Positions 19,110-29,206 of a stretch of DNA of 56,726 bases are shown here, one piece after another (within the stretch, counting starts at the first letter, position 1; each line of letters opens with the position of its first letter). A program made the position numbers and the translations under genes. This DNA is from Budvicia aquatica DSM 5075 = ATCC 35567 (GTDB lineage: Bacteria > Pseudomonadota > Gammaproteobacteria > Enterobacterales > Enterobacteriaceae). The notes under the pieces were generated by a model, which worked only from the letters and a program-made list of their open reading frames with translations, made no database searches and was not told where the DNA came from. The stretch covers positions 1-56,726 of the forward strand of contig NZ_ATYS01000037.1 in assembly GCF_000427805.1 (NCBI RefSeq), written 5' to 3'.

Positions 19110-19347
19110 AGATCTCTTATCCTTGAAAAAATTATTTAATTCAATAATTGTTCTCAATAGTGATAAGCCAATCTTAATCAGGAACAGTATCAGAACTTGC
19201 CAGCCATAGGGCGACAAACAAGATAAGAATTGACGTATTGCAGTATTAAGTAACTAAGCCAACTTCAGTAAATAAAGCCGCGATAGTTTACCCAAAAATG
19301 TGTCTGAATACAGTGATACTTTTGGGGTATATCTATATAACAGCAAT

Positions 19348-19375
19348 AAAAAAACGACCTGGAGGTCGTTTTTTT
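19348..19375. terminator. Intrinsic terminator of the 253-aa gene (bidirectional form)
   Basis: ACGACC/GGTCGT stem with a TGGA loop (19354-19369), seven A bases on the left and seven T bases on the right, so it works for either strand. It lies just after the minus-strand gene that ends at 19394. Confidence 0.85.
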
Positions 19376-19393
19376 ATTGGTTCTTGAAACTGA

Positions 19394-20155
19394 TTACTTA
19401 AGCAGTTCAACCACTTTATCAGAGAAATAATCCACTGACAGAGTGTAGTCTTGCCCCATAATCTGGCCACGGCCATACCAGTTAATACCACCGAGTTGCA
19501 GGCTTAATCCCTGTACATCAAAATGGAACAAGTAGCCGGTAGAACTGTTAAAGGTGAACTGATTATTTTGCATCTGCAGCAAATTAAATTGCAGGCCAGC
19601 CTGATAATGAATCTGTACGCGCTCAAGATAAACCGGTGCAAGCACGCCAAATAAACGAATAACTTCGGCACGATAACCGTCAACCGTTAAGCCTTCTGGT
19701 AATACACGAGCAATAAGGGCAAAAATATCCGCATTAGCCAGAGAAATTGCTAACTTAGTGGTTAATGAAGTCGTCAGCTTTTCCTGATTTACCTGAAACT
19801 CCGGCGCGTCACCCTTAGTTTTGTCTTTGGCATCTTTAGCTAATGGCTCTAAAAACTCACCTAAATTAGGGGCGATCAGAACGGTAGTGGCAATATAAGC
19901 AGCACAGGCAACCGCTTGTTCCGGACGACTTTCACCCAAAAACAGAGCAAATTCATTATCAGCGGTAGCCTTGATCTTGTTATCTTTAAGATATTTAGCA
20001 ATATCAGCTTCAGTTTTCTCACCGCGAACCAGCGCACATAACATATTCATATGCCCGTCATGACGACCACCCTGGAAAACCGGGGCAATAGACATCACAG
20101 CACTTTGGATAATAGGTAACGCAGGAATAGGTAAAATGTTCTTTGCAATTTTCAT
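19394..20155 (-). CDS. Hypothetical protein, 253 aa
   Basis: I do not recognise a family. The product is 253 residues and probably soluble or surface-attached. The start MKIAKNILPIPALPIIQSAVMSIA is mildly hydrophobic but not a clear signal peptide. The middle is alanine/leucine-rich and helical, with a charged loop KDAKDKTKGDAPE. The C-terminal ~70 residues alternate hydrophobic and polar residues (QFNLLQMQNNQFTFN, FHFDVQGLSLQLGG), suggesting a beta-rich domain. It has its own terminator and no operon partner. Codon use looks like its neighbours. Confidence 0.7.
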   Translation of the reverse strand: MKIAKNILPIPALPIIQSAVMSIAPVFQGGRHDGHMNMLCALVRGEKTEADIAKYLKDNKIKATADNEFALFLGESRPEQAVACAAYIATTVLIAPNLGEFLEPLAKDAKDKTKGDAPEFQVNQEKLTTSLTTKLAISLANADIFALIARVLPEGLTVDGYRAEVIRLFGVLAPVYLERVQIHYQAGLQFNLLQMQNNQFTFNSSTGYLFHFDVQGLSLQLGGINWYGRGQIMGQDYTLSVDYFSDKVVELLK

Positions 20156-20293
20156 GGGTATTGATCCGTCAGTAGAAAATGTGTTTATGATTCCTTGCTC
20201 TATAATCTTTTATCTTTCTTACTAGAAAACTAAATTTCTGAACAAGAAAAAACCATAAAGATGATATGTGCTGCGGGATCATACTTAGTTTAA

Positions 20294-20335
20294 TAAAAAA
20301 GCACCAGATGAAGATATCACCTGATGCTTTTTTTT
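20294..20335 (-). terminator. Intrinsic terminator of deaD
   Basis: On the minus strand AGCATCAGGT pairs with ATCTGGTGCT (two G-U pairs) around GATATCTTC, followed by six T bases. It lies about 60 bp after the deaD stop codon. Confidence 0.8.
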
Positions 20336-20395
20336 GATTCATGATAATTGTTTAATTTCTTGTCAATCTTAAACTATTGTCAATAACGATAAAGA

Positions 20396-22327
20396 TTAGT
20401 CGTTGCTTGGGCGACGACGAGGTGCGCTTTGTGCACCATCACGCCGTGGGCCACGCGGAGCACCATCACGAGGACCGGCGCTACGCTCACGGCCAGGACC
20501 TGAAGAACGACGATCTGCACCACCGCCACCAAATGGACGACGATCGCCCGCACCTGCACCAGCGCTATCACGATCGCGACGCGGAGCACCGCTACGACGA
20601 GGTTCACCGGCAGGAGCATCACCAATGAGTTGCATATTTAACGGTTTGTTAAGTACACGCGTCTTAGTGAAATGCTGTAGCAGGTCGCCCGGCATGCCTT
20701 TAGGCAATTCAATCGTTGAATGGCTGGCATACAGCTTGATGTTACCGATATAACGGCTGCTGATATCACCTTCATTGGCAATAGCACCAACAATATGGCG
20801 AACTTCAACGCCATCATCACGGCCAACTTCAATACGGTACATTTCCATCTCGCCAACGTCACGACGTTCACGACGTGGAGCGGCATCACGGCTATCACCG
20901 CTACGCTCTGGACGATCGCCACGGCGTTCGCTGCGACGTTCAAAACGCTCACCGCCACGCTCATCACGCTCGCGGAATTCGCGACGCGGACGACGATCGA
21001 TTGGCGCATCAGGTGGCAGAATCAGAGGACGTTCACCCTGAGCCATTTTCAGCAATGCGGCAGCTAAGGTTTCAATATCTTGCTCTTCAACCGGCTGAAG
21101 TTTGGCCAACAGTGCACGATATTGATCTAAATCGCTGCTTTCCAGTTGCTGATTAACGCGGGTAGCAAACTTCTCTAAACGACGTTTGCTCAGCAGTTCA
21201 CCTGAAGGTAATTCAACCTCAGGAATAGTCAGCTTCATGGTACGTTCAATATTACGCAGTAAACGACGCTCGCGGTTTTCAACAAACAGCAGCGCGCGAC
21301 CCGCACGACCCGCACGACCGGTACGACCGATACGGTGAACGTATGACTCTGAATCCATCGGGATATCATAGTTAACAACTAAGCTGATACGTTCAACGTC
21401 CAGGCCACGAGCAGCAACGTCGGTTGCAATCAGAATGTCTAAACGACCATTCTTCAGGCGTTCTAACGTTTGCTCACGTAATGCCTGATTCATATCGCCG
21501 TTAAGTGCTGCGCTGTTATGGCCGCTACGCTCTAGAGCTTCAGCAACTTCTAACGTTGCGTTCTTAGTACGTACGAAAATAATTGCCGCATCAAAATCTT
21601 CCGCTTCAAGGAAGCGAATCAACGCTTCATTTTTGCGTACCCCATGAACAGTCCAATAGCTTTGGCTAATATCAGGCGTATTCACAACGCTTGATTGAAT
21701 ACGGACTTCCTGTGGGTTTTTCATAAAACGACGCGTAATGCGACGAATGGCTTCAGGCATAGTTGCCGAGAATAGCGCGGTCTGATGATCGGCCGGAATC
21801 TGCGCCATAATGGTTTCTACGTCATCAATAAAGCCCATACGTAACATTTCATCGGCTTCATCAAGAACCAAGCCTTTCAGCTTAGATAAATCTAAAGTAC
21901 CGCGTTTCAGGTGATCTAACAGACGACCTGGGGTACCAACAACGATTTGTGGTCCCTGACGCAGAGCGCGTAACTGAACGTCATAACGCTGGCCGCCATA
22001 TAGAGCAACCACACGAACGCCAGACATATTTTTAGCATATTCAGCGCAGGCTTCTGCAACCTGAACGGCTAATTCACGCGTTGGTGCTAATACCAGAACC
22101 TGCGGACAGGCCAGATCAGCTTGAATATTGTTAAGAAACGGCAATGCGAATGCCGCGGTTTTACCGCTACCGGTTTGCGCCATGCCTAATACATCGCGAC
22201 CTTCCAGTAAATGTGGAATACAAGCCGACTGAATCGGGGATGGTTTTTCATAGCCCATATCGGTCAGAGCTTTTAATAAAGGTGCTGAAAGGCCTAAATC
22301 AGCAAAAGAGGTTTCAAACTCAGCCAT
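20396..22327 (-). CDS. deaD: DEAD-box RNA helicase DeaD (CsdA)
   Basis: A 643-residue cold-shock helicase that unwinds RNA in ribosome assembly and mRNA decay. Motifs in order: Q-motif near 26-34, Walker A QTGSGKT (51-57), PTRELA, GTPGR, DEAD (156-159), SAT, and [11 protein letters not shown]. The C-terminal ~190 residues hold the RNA-binding domain ([22 protein letters not shown]) and a long Arg/Gly/Asp-rich low-complexity tail. ATG 22327 gives the usual N-terminus MAEFET. In E. coli deaD also follows nlpI. Confidence 0.96.
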   Translation of the reverse strand: MAEFETSFADLGLSAPLLKALTDMGYEKPSPIQSACIPHLLEGRDVLGMAQTGSGKTAAFALPFLNNIQADLACPQVLVLAPTRELAVQVAEACAEYAKNMSGVRVVALYGGQRYDVQLRALRQGPQIVVGTPGRLLDHLKRGTLDLSKLKGLVLDEADEMLRMGFIDDVETIMAQIPADHQTALFSATMPEAIRRITRRFMKNPQEVRIQSSVVNTPDISQSYWTVHGVRKNEALIRFLEAEDFDAAIIFVRTKNATLEVAEALERSGHNSAALNGDMNQALREQTLERLKNGRLDILIATDVAARGLDVERISLVVNYDIPMDSESYVHRIGRTGRAGRAGRALLFVENRERRLLRNIERTMKLTIPEVELPSGELLSKRRLEKFATRVNQQLESSDLDQYRALLAKLQPVEEQDIETLAAALLKMAQGERPLILPPDAPIDRRPRREFRERDERGGERFERRSERRGDRPERSGDSRDAAPRRERRDVGEMEMYRIEVGRDDGVEVRHIVGAIANEGDISSRYIGNIKLYASHSTIELPKGMPGDLLQHFTKTRVLNKPLNMQLIGDAPAGEPRRSGAPRRDRDSAGAGAGDRRPFGGGGADRRSSGPGRERSAGPRDGAPRGPRRDGAQSAPRRRPSND

Positions 22328-22499
22328 GTACACGTGCCTCACTAAAAATGGCGGCCAGTCTACATACCTTGTCGAGAAAATACTCAGTCATTTTCATTTA
22401 AAAGTGTGAACCAGCTCAAATTGGATTAAAAAACGAACAGAGAAACCTACCTTGCCACCAATAAATGCTAGCAAAGCGATTCTTACTCGTTCGTCGAGT

Positions 22500-23387
22500 C
22501 TATTTTTTATCCGATTCTGATAGGTCGTCTTGTTCTAGCCCAGACAGGGCTAATTCCAACAGTGCATAGCGGTGCTCAACAAAGTTATGTACATTGTTAG
22601 CAACCGTCAGTTTGAACAGCGCCATAGCGGTGTTCTTGTCCCCCAGACTTAGGTAATGTTTACCTAAATAGAAGTCAGTTTCACTGAGATGCTCAGCGAG
22701 CGAAGTGTTATCCGTTGCTTCTACCTGTAATCGTTCAATCAGCGTTTTTTCACTGATTTTACCCAAGTAGAATTCCACTATAGTCCAGCCCCACGCCCCT
22801 CTTTCGGCTAGCTCATAACGCTGTTGAAGCGCTTTTTTTGCTTTGCCAGAGTCGATCTCTTTTTCAGCTAAATAAAGCCATAGAGACCGGAAGGGATCGT
22901 TAGGGTCGTCACGATAAAACGCCTGCAGATCATCCTGCGCCAAAAAGTAGCGACCGCCATAATACAAGGCAATCCCTCGGTTTAAACGCGCATAGTTATA
23001 AGTTGGATCAAGCTCTAATACAGAATCAAACGCATCATAGGCAGCATCAAAGTTGCCACCCTGCGTCAGATATATCCCTAAATAGTTAAATGCTTCTGGA
23101 ATATCAGGTCGAATCATTAACGCCTGCGAGAAGTCATTACGTGCCAGTGCCCGTAGCCCTAAGCTATCGAACAACACGCCACGCTCATACAACAGCTGCG
23201 CTCTTTCATCGTTTGATAATACCTGACTCGCAAGGATCTGTTCCATGCGGGCCAACATCACTTCCTGTTGCAGCGTTGGCTGCAATGGAACTGCCAAAAC
23301 GCCGTATTTACGCCCTTCAAGGCTGCTACATCCTGTCAACAGAATGGCTGTTGCGACAATGCAGCACCAGCGCAAAATAGGCTTCAT
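22500..23387 (-). CDS. nlpI: Lipoprotein NlpI, TPR adaptor of peptidoglycan hydrolases
   Basis: A 295-residue outer-membrane lipoprotein, collinear with E. coli NlpI. The lipobox LLTGC ends at C20. TPR-like repeats fill residues ~60-200 ([25 protein letters not shown], then the following repeat). In E. coli NlpI brings the protease Prc to the endopeptidase MepS. It lies between pnp and deaD as in E. coli. Confidence 0.95.
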   Translation of the reverse strand: MKPILRWCCIVATAILLTGCSSLEGRKYGVLAVPLQPTLQQEVMLARMEQILASQVLSNDERAQLLYERGVLFDSLGLRALARNDFSQALMIRPDIPEAFNYLGIYLTQGGNFDAAYDAFDSVLELDPTYNYARLNRGIALYYGGRYFLAQDDLQAFYRDDPNDPFRSLWLYLAEKEIDSGKAKKALQQRYELAERGAWGWTIVEFYLGKISEKTLIERLQVEATDNTSLAEHLSETDFYLGKHYLSLGDKNTAMALFKLTVANNVHNFVEHRYALLELALSGLEQDDLSESDKK

Positions 23388-23472
23388 TTAAACTCCCAGA
23401 GACAAACGTGGGATAGGTATCCTACCATCCGCTTGCTTTTACACAAGAACTCCCTGTCCCAGTCATACAATC

Positions 23473-23504
23473 AGTGCCTTACCGTTATCAATGAATAAGG
23501 CACT
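23473..23504 (-). terminator. Stem-loop after pnp
   Basis: AGTGCCTTA (23473-23481) pairs with TAAGGCACT (23496-23504). No strong T-run follows on the minus strand, so it is more likely an mRNA 3'-end stabilising or partial terminator hairpin between pnp and nlpI. Confidence 0.4.
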
Positions 23505-23545
23505 GTGTAATCACCTACGGTAAATATAGCTACCGTATATCACTA

Positions 23546-25663
23546 CTACTCTTCTGATGTTACTGGCGCGTCTTGAGACGGCGCAGTCGCTTCTTTAATG
23601 CTTAAGCGAATACGGCCCTGACGGTCAACTTCCATCACTTTAACCTGAACTTCTTGACCAAGTTGCAGGTAATCAGACACTTTCTCTACGCGCTTATCAG
23701 CGATTTGAGAAATATGTACTAAACCTTCTTTACCACCAACGATAGCAACGAATGCACCAAAGTCAACAATACGGGTAATCTTACCGGTATATACGCGGTT
23801 AACTTCAACGTCAGCAGTGATCTCTTCGATACGGCGAATAGCATGTTTCGCTTTCTCACCGTCGGTAGCAGCAATCTTCACTGTACCGTCATCTTCGATT
23901 TCAATTGTTGTACCGGTTTCATCAGTCAGCGCACGAATCACTGAGCCACCTTTACCGATCACATCTTTGATTTTCTCAGGATTGATCTTAATGGTGTGGA
24001 TACGTGGAGCAAATTGAGAAATATCACCGCGTGGAGCGCCAATAGCCTGTTCCATTACGCCAAGGATATGCAAACGCGCACCTTTAGCCTGGCTCAGAGC
24101 TGCTTTCATGATTTCGCGGGTGATACCTTCGATTTTGATGTCCATCTGTAACGCAGAGATACCTTCACGGCTTCCGGCTACTTTAAAGTCCATATCGCCT
24201 AAGTGATCTTCATCACCTAAGATATCAGACAGAACAACGAAATTATCGCCATCTTTAACCAGACCCATTGCAATACCAGCAACGGCGGCTTTAATTGGTA
24301 CACCTGCATCCATCAGTGCTAAAGAAGCACCACACACCGAGGCCATAGATGAAGAACCATTGGACTCAGTGATTTCAGATACGATACGAACGGTATACGG
24401 GAAGTCAGCTTGGTCAGGCATTACGGCTAATACGCCGCGCTTAGCAAGACGACCGTGGCCGATTTCACGACGCTTAGGTGAACCAACCATACCTGTTTCA
24501 CCAACAGAGTACGGAGGGAAGTTATAATGGAACAGGAAGCTGTCAGTACGCTCGCCGGTTAACTCATCAATGTTCTGTGCATCACGGGCAGTACCCAGAG
24601 TTGCAGCCACTAATGCCTGAGTTTCACCACGAGTAAACAGTGCTGAACCATGAGTACGTGGTAATACGCCGGTACGAACATCCAGACCGCGAATCATATC
24701 TTTTTCGCGACCATCGATGCGTGGCTCACCGCGTAAAACGCGACTACGAACAACGTTCTTCTCAATGCTGCCCAGCATATCTTTAACGTCTGATTCGTCT
24801 AAATCTTCGTTTTGAGCTTTCAGCGCTTCAATAACGTCAGACTTAATCACGTCAACCTGAGCGTAGCGCTCTTGCTTATCAGTAATACGGTACGCATCAC
24901 CTAAACGGCTGCTGGCTAAAGCCTCAACCTGAGCATACAGCTCTTGGTTTACCGCTGGCGCATTCCATTCCCACTTAGGCTTGCCTGCTTCGGCAACCAG
25001 TGAGTTAATATTTTCGATAACAACCTGTTGTTGCTCATGACCAAACATCACGGCACCCAACATTTGCTCTTCGCTCAGAAGCCCGGCTTCTGATTCAACC
25101 ATAAGTACAGCACCTTTAGTACCGGCAACAACCAGATCCAAACGGCTCTCTTTTAGCTCGTCCATGGTTGGGTTCAGTACATATTGGTCATTGATAAAAC
25201 CAACGCGTGCAGCACCGATAGGTCCGTTGAATGGGATACCTGACAGGCTTAATGCCGCTGAAGTACCGATCATCGCGACGATATCCGGGCTAACCTGTGG
25301 GTTAACGGAAACAACGGTAGCAATAACTTGAACTTCGTTCAGGAAGCCTTCTGGGAACAGAGGACGAACCGGACGGTCAATCAGGCGAGCGATTAACGTT
25401 TCGCCTTCGCTTGGACGGCCTTCACGGCGGAAGAATCCACCCGGGATACGGCCCGCAGCATAGGTACGTTCTTGATAGTTTACGGTTAGCGGGAAGAATG
25501 ACTGGCCTTCTTTTGCTTTTTTTGCGCCAACAACGGTAACAAAAACCGCTGTATCATCAACGTTAACCATGACTGCGGCAGTTGCCTGACGTGCCATCAT
25601 ACCTGTTTCTAACGTTACGGTATGTTGACCATATTTAAATTTACGAACAATCGGATTCAGCAA
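23546..25663 (-). CDS. pnp: Polyribonucleotide nucleotidyltransferase (PNPase)
   Basis: A 705-residue phosphorolytic 3'-5' exoribonuclease and degradosome component. Two RNase PH domains are followed by a KH domain ([21 protein letters not shown]) and an S1 domain ([28 protein letters not shown]) near the C-terminus. The start is TTG at 25663, as in E. coli, with AAAGGAAA upstream. It follows rpsO on the same strand after a ~295-bp leader that contains a long RNase III-type hairpin. Confidence 0.97.
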   Translation of the reverse strand: MLNPIVRKFKYGQHTVTLETGMMARQATAAVMVNVDDTAVFVTVVGAKKAKEGQSFFPLTVNYQERTYAAGRIPGGFFRREGRPSEGETLIARLIDRPVRPLFPEGFLNEVQVIATVVSVNPQVSPDIVAMIGTSAALSLSGIPFNGPIGAARVGFINDQYVLNPTMDELKESRLDLVVAGTKGAVLMVESEAGLLSEEQMLGAVMFGHEQQQVVIENINSLVAEAGKPKWEWNAPAVNQELYAQVEALASSRLGDAYRITDKQERYAQVDVIKSDVIEALKAQNEDLDESDVKDMLGSIEKNVVRSRVLRGEPRIDGREKDMIRGLDVRTGVLPRTHGSALFTRGETQALVAATLGTARDAQNIDELTGERTDSFLFHYNFPPYSVGETGMVGSPKRREIGHGRLAKRGVLAVMPDQADFPYTVRIVSEITESNGSSSMASVCGASLALMDAGVPIKAAVAGIAMGLVKDGDNFVVLSDILGDEDHLGDMDFKVAGSREGISALQMDIKIEGITREIMKAALSQAKGARLHILGVMEQAIGAPRGDISQFAPRIHTIKINPEKIKDVIGKGGSVIRALTDETGTTIEIEDDGTVKIAATDGEKAKHAIRRIEEITADVEVNRVYTGKITRIVDFGAFVAIVGGKEGLVHISQIADKRVEKVSDYLQLGQEVQVKVMEVDRQGRIRLSIKEATAPSQDAPVTSEE

Positions 25664-25760
25664 ATTATTTTCCTTTCATTTGAATACGCATTTGAATACA
25701 GAGCCTGACAAAAGGATTGCCTCTTGTTGGCTAAGATTATATTTGCCCTCAACTGCATCC

Positions 25761-25846
25761 TCGCGACTAATGAAAATACTAAGTGACTGACATTTATTTA
25801 TGCCATACACAAAATTGTGTGCTCAATACTTTCATTAGCCGCGCGA
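25761..25846 (-). promoter_or_regulatory. Long leader hairpin of pnp (RNase III processing site type)
   Basis: TCGCGACTAATGAAAATACT on the left arm pairs imperfectly with AATACTTTCATTAGCCGCGCGA on the right arm, and an inner hairpin ACACAAAATTGTGT sits near the top (25807-25820). In E. coli the matching pnp leader hairpin is cut by RNase III and lets PNPase repress its own synthesis. Assignment rests on position and shape. Confidence 0.65.
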
Positions 25847-25917
25847 ATCTCTGCAACAGAAGGACCCAAAAAACTAACGTTCTATCATACTGCTATTAAG
25901 CGCTGGATCCTAGAAGA

Positions 25918-25943
25918 AAGGGGCCATATTCGGCCCCTTTCTC
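25918..25943. terminator. Intrinsic terminator of rpsO
   Basis: AAAGGGGCC (25918-25926) pairs with GGCCCCTTT (25932-25940), with A/T runs on both sides. It lies just after rpsO, ahead of the pnp leader. Confidence 0.8.
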
Positions 25944-25958
25944 CTGAAACTCATCGAC

Positions 25959-26228
25959 TTAGCGACGCAGACCCAGACTAGCAATTAGTTGAGTATAACG
26001 TGCAACGTCTTTACGCTTCAGGTAGTCCAGCAGCTTACGACGCTGAGAAACCATACGCAGCAGACCACGACGACTGTGGTGATCTTTTTTATGCTCAGAG
26101 AAGTGGCCTTGCAGGTGGTTAATTTGTGCAGTCAGCAGGGCAACCTGAACTTCTGGTGAACCACTGTCATTTTCGCAACGACCATACTCAGCAACAATCT
26201 TAGCTTTTGTTTCAACATTTAGAGACAT
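25959..26228 (-). CDS. rpsO: 30S ribosomal protein S15
   Basis: The 89-residue primary rRNA-binding protein of the small subunit, essentially identical in layout to E. coli S15 ([41 protein letters not shown]). Start ATG 26228 follows TTGGAG. It is separated from truB by 8 kb of opposite-strand genes, unlike in E. coli where truB is immediately upstream. Confidence 0.98.
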   Translation of the reverse strand: MSLNVETKAKIVAEYGRCENDSGSPEVQVALLTAQINHLQGHFSEHKKDHHSRRGLLRMVSQRRKLLDYLKRKDVARYTQLIASLGLRR

Positions 26229-26300
26229 TGTAGAACTCCAATTTTGGGGATTATAACGAACAAAAAACAGGCGCCGATCTCTAATTCAGCCACCCAATAC
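26229..26300 (-). promoter_or_regulatory. rpsO 5' leader (S15 autoregulatory region)
   Basis: The leader contains GGCGCCTGTTTTTTG followed by the ribosome-binding region TTGGAG. In E. coli this leader folds into a pseudoknot that S15 binds to repress its own translation. The fold was not computed, so this rests on position and likeness. Confidence 0.45.
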
Positions 26301-26312
26301 ATAAGCGGACGT

Positions 26313-26341
26313 ATTCTACTCCGCACCCCGTCAGATAGCAA
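26313..26341 (-). promoter_or_regulatory. rpsO promoter
   Basis: On the minus strand TTGCTA (26336-26341) and TAGAAT (26313-26318) are separated by exactly 17 bp, about 85 bp before the rpsO start codon. It makes rpsO independent of the detached truB operon. Confidence 0.75.
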
Positions 26342-26671
26342 GGTATGCCTTTATTTCCCGTCCAATATATTTAGTCAATATGCAACTAAATAAAGTCGTT
26401 ATCGGTATAAAATCGCTAACTAATAACCATTAAGTATAGTTTAGAAATATGTTGTCGTGATAAATGAGGAATAAAATCGCTATATCTGCTGTTCATAAGG
26501 TGTTCAGGATTGTATCATCACTACTCTTTTATATCAGGCCTGACGCCGGATGCAACACAATACCACACAAATTAAATAGCAAAAAAAATCAAAATCTTTC
26601 GCCATTTAAATAGGGATTTGGTTACTCTTAGTTGATTAACCATTAATATGCTTAAGGATAGAAACTCGGCA

Positions 26672-27478
26672 ATGAATTTAGATAAAGAACCCCGTAACCC
26701 ATACTCACCTCCGGAATCCGGCGTTGACGACGTCATTCAACCGGTCGATAACGGTAATGAAATTTTTATTCCCGGCGCTCAGTCAGTCCCTGCCGGCGAA
26801 GGTGTAAACTGGATCGGTCAAGCATGGCATCTAATGAAACCCAAATTTGGCATGTGGATTCTGTTGGGTATCATCGTTTTCCTGATCATGCTGGTGGTAC
26901 AGGTCATCCCAGTTCTTAATATCGCCACATTGTTTTTAGTACCGATCTTTAACGGCGGCATTATGGCCGTTTGTGAAAAGCAGCGAACTACCGGTATATT
27001 CGATCTCGAGTTAATGTTTTCTGGCTTTAAAAAGAATCTTGGTCCGCTAATTGGCGTGGGTGCCATCATGTTCGGCATGATGATGGCCTCTATTATTGTG
27101 CTATTTATTTTTGGCGGCAGCGCATTAATAGCCGCTGGAATCGGCAGTAATAGTGAACCCAATATGAGTGCTGCCAGCGCAGGACTGCTGGCTTTCGGCG
27201 GGCTAATGATGTTTGTCGTAATGATGGTTGGTTACGCATTAACCTGGTTTGCTCCGGCGCTGATCATGATTCATGATATTCCGTTGGGTAAAGCGGTAAG
27301 CATGAGCTTCTCTGCGGTCAAAAAGAATCTTCTTCCCGGCCTGATTTATTTCATTGTGGTGGGCATTATTATGTTTATTGCAATGATACCAATGTTTATT
27401 GGCCTTCTTATCGTTATGCCGCTGTTTATGGTGACCTACTACAGCAGCTATCGCAGCCTGTTTATTGCGAATAAATAA
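26672..27478 (+). CDS. BPSS1780-type integral membrane protein
   Basis: A 268-residue membrane protein with about six helices. The N-terminal PRNPYSPPES motif and the overall pattern recall the BPSS1780 family of proteobacterial membrane proteins of unknown function. ATG 26672 is preferred since AAGGAT lies upstream (12 nt, slightly long); an in-frame ATG at 26648 has no ribosome-binding site. It opens a seven-gene operon. The 419-bp gap before it carries the rpsO promoter and leader on the other strand and nothing else I recognise. Confidence 0.72.
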   Translation: MNLDKEPRNPYSPPESGVDDVIQPVDNGNEIFIPGAQSVPAGEGVNWIGQAWHLMKPKFGMWILLGIIVFLIMLVVQVIPVLNIATLFLVPIFNGGIMAVCEKQRTTGIFDLELMFSGFKKNLGPLIGVGAIMFGMMMASIIVLFIFGGSALIAAGIGSNSEPNMSAASAGLLAFGGLMMFVVMMVGYALTWFAPALIMIHDIPLGKAVSMSFSAVKKNLLPGLIYFIVVGIIMFIAMIPMFIGLLIVMPLFMVTYYSSYRSLFIANK

Positions 27479-27488
27479 TTGAGGGCTA

Positions 27489-27510
27489 GAGCCGGGCAGT
27501 TGCCCGGTTC
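27489..27510 (+). other. Compact GC-rich hairpin between operon genes 1 and 2
   Basis: CCGGGC (27492-27497) pairs with GCCCGG (27502-27507) around a four-base AGTT loop, flanked by G-T wobble pairs. There is no T-run, so it is more likely an mRNA processing or stability hairpin than a terminator. The RDD gene starts 12 nt later. Confidence 0.4.
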
Positions 27511-27518
27511 GCTACGTT

Positions 27519-28211
27519 ATGTTAGATACCGTCCGCGATATTACCACGCCAGAACTGATTGAAATCCAGCTACATCCTGCCGGGTTCTTGCCCCGCGCCT
27601 TCGCTTTTATGATTGATACCATTCTGCGCTGGCTCATCCTTGCCCTGATTGCTATCCCCAGCCTGTTTATCGGCAAATTTGGCGACGGTATTTTTTTGAT
27701 ATCCCTATTCTTGGTTGAGTGGTTTTATCCCGTCATGTTTGAAGTGCTCAATCGGGGCAGAACGCCGGGCAAACGAGCAATGGGGCTAAAAGTATTACAT
27801 GATAACGGAACGCCCATTGGCTGGAGTGCTTCGATTATTCGTAACTTTTTGCGTTTTGCCGACTTTTTCCCGCTGTTTTATCTTTTTGGTCTGATTTCTA
27901 TGCTGATCAATAAAGAGTTCCGCCGGCTGGGTGATATCGTTGCCGGGACCTTAGTGGTGTATAGCGTACCAACATCCTCACTGTTTACCGTTCCGGAAGC
28001 CCCGCCCATTAATCCGGACTTTCCGCTATCACGTGAAACACAAAAAATGGTGGTCTCGTTTGCCGAACGAACGCCGGGCTTAACCAAGCCAAGACAAGAA
28101 GAGCTGGCCGCATTGCTTCCGGTATTATCGCAATCTATGCAATCAGACCAGCCTCAAGGAGCCGCTCGGTTACTGGGAATCGCTAACTTTTTAATAGGCA
28201 GGAAGCCATGA
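27519..28211 (+). CDS. RDD-family membrane protein
   Basis: A 230-residue protein with the RDD domain in the N-terminal two thirds: the Arg in GFLPRAFAFMIDTILRW and the two Asp residues that give the family its name, with about three to four helices, including FEVLNRGRTPGKRAMGLKVLHDNG. The C-terminal ~75 residues are cytoplasmic. The role of RDD proteins is mostly unknown; some are linked to ion transport. The stop overlaps the next start as ATGA. No clear ribosome-binding site is seen, so coupling with the first gene is possible. Confidence 0.85.
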   Translation: MLDTVRDITTPELIEIQLHPAGFLPRAFAFMIDTILRWLILALIAIPSLFIGKFGDGIFLISLFLVEWFYPVMFEVLNRGRTPGKRAMGLKVLHDNGTPIGWSASIIRNFLRFADFFPLFYLFGLISMLINKEFRRLGDIVAGTLVVYSVPTSSLFTVPEAPPINPDFPLSRETQKMVVSFAERTPGLTKPRQEELAALLPVLSQSMQSDQPQGAARLLGIANFLIGRKP

Positions 28212-29206
28212 AACAGGAGCGCTTTGAAGCATTACATCATGATGAATGGAATGCTTTTGAAAACTGGTTAGGCCATCGGCTTAAAATAATTAAAAACTAT
28301 GATGGAAAACCGCCCGTTGCCACCATTGAAGACCACAATATGCCGCACTGTTATCGCAATATTTGCCAACAGTTAGCACTGGCACGAGATCGCGGCTATA
28401 GCCTGATATTAATCGAACGGCTACACAATATGGTTCTACAAGGGCATGACATTCTGTATAGCGCAGACAGCGGTATCAGCAAACGAATTTTTCATTATAT
28501 TGCCGGGGGTTTTGCCGCTGATTTAAGAGAAAATAAACGCTGGGTGATGCTTTCAGCCTTATTGATCCTCGCCCCATGGATAATCATGTTGATTGTGGTC
28601 CGAATCTGGCCAGATTTTATTTATATTGTCATGACCCCAGAAGAGGTTCATCAGCTTGATGATATGTATAACAGCACCTATGTTTTAGGGGGTAAGTTAG
28701 GGGTATTCAGGGAGTCAGACTCCAACTGGATGATGTTTGGTTTCTATATCTATAACAATATCAGTATCGCTTTCAGAGCCTTTGCCGGTGGACTTTTAGC
28801 CGGAATAGGCTCGGTATTCACGCTGGTGTATAACGGCATTTATATGGGCGCCGCCGAAGCCCGCATCGTGAATATTGGCGCAGGCCGAAACTTTTACTCT
28901 TTCGTCGTCGGACATAGCGCGTTTGAAATTGGTGGAATTATTATTTCAGGCGCGACGGGGCTAAAGCTGGGCTGGAGCCTGATTGTACCCGGCCGCCTGA
29001 GCCGCCCTGACTCGCTAAGAAAGGCTGGCCGTTCAGTGCTCGGGCTAATCTGTGGCAGCGGTATCATGTTACTTATTGCGGCGATGATTGAGGCATTCTG
29101 GTCACCCCATAACTTTCCACTGGCGGTGAAACTGTCTGCCGGAGCCTTCTTTTTTATTATTCTGGTGAGCTACTTTATTTTTACGGGGCGACGCCATGCA
29201 GCTTGA
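28208..29206 (+). CDS. SpoIIM-like (DUF95) membrane protein
   Basis: A 332-residue protein of the stage II sporulation protein M family, which is widespread in non-spore-formers. The diagnostic segment is FYIYNNISIAFRAFAGGLLAGIGSVFTLVYNGIYMGA (about residues 178-214), followed by VVGHSAFEIGGIIISGATGLKLGW. The N-terminal ~105 residues are soluble, then about five helices. Its ATG overlaps the RDD stop, and its own 3' end overlaps the next gene by 11 bp. The role outside sporulation is unknown. Confidence 0.82.
   Translation: MKQERFEALHHDEWNAFENWLGHRLKIIKNYDGKPPVATIEDHNMPHCYRNICQQLALARDRGYSLILIERLHNMVLQGHDILYSADSGISKRIFHYIAGGFAADLRENKRWVMLSALLILAPWIIMLIVVRIWPDFIYIVMTPEEVHQLDDMYNSTYVLGGKLGVFRESDSNWMMFGFYIYNNISIAFRAFAGGLLAGIGSVFTLVYNGIYMGAAEARIVNIGAGRNFYSFVVGHSAFEIGGIIISGATGLKLGWSLIVPGRLSRPDSLRKAGRSVLGLICGSGIMLLIAAMIEAFWSPHNFPLAVKLSAGAFFFIILVSYFIFTGRRHAA

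Noticed and set aside
20380-20760. Long open frames on both strands within the deaD tail
   Set aside because: They arise from the Arg/Gly-rich, compositionally biased codons of the DeaD C-terminal tail; they lack ribosome-binding sites and the minus-strand deaD frame accounts for the region.
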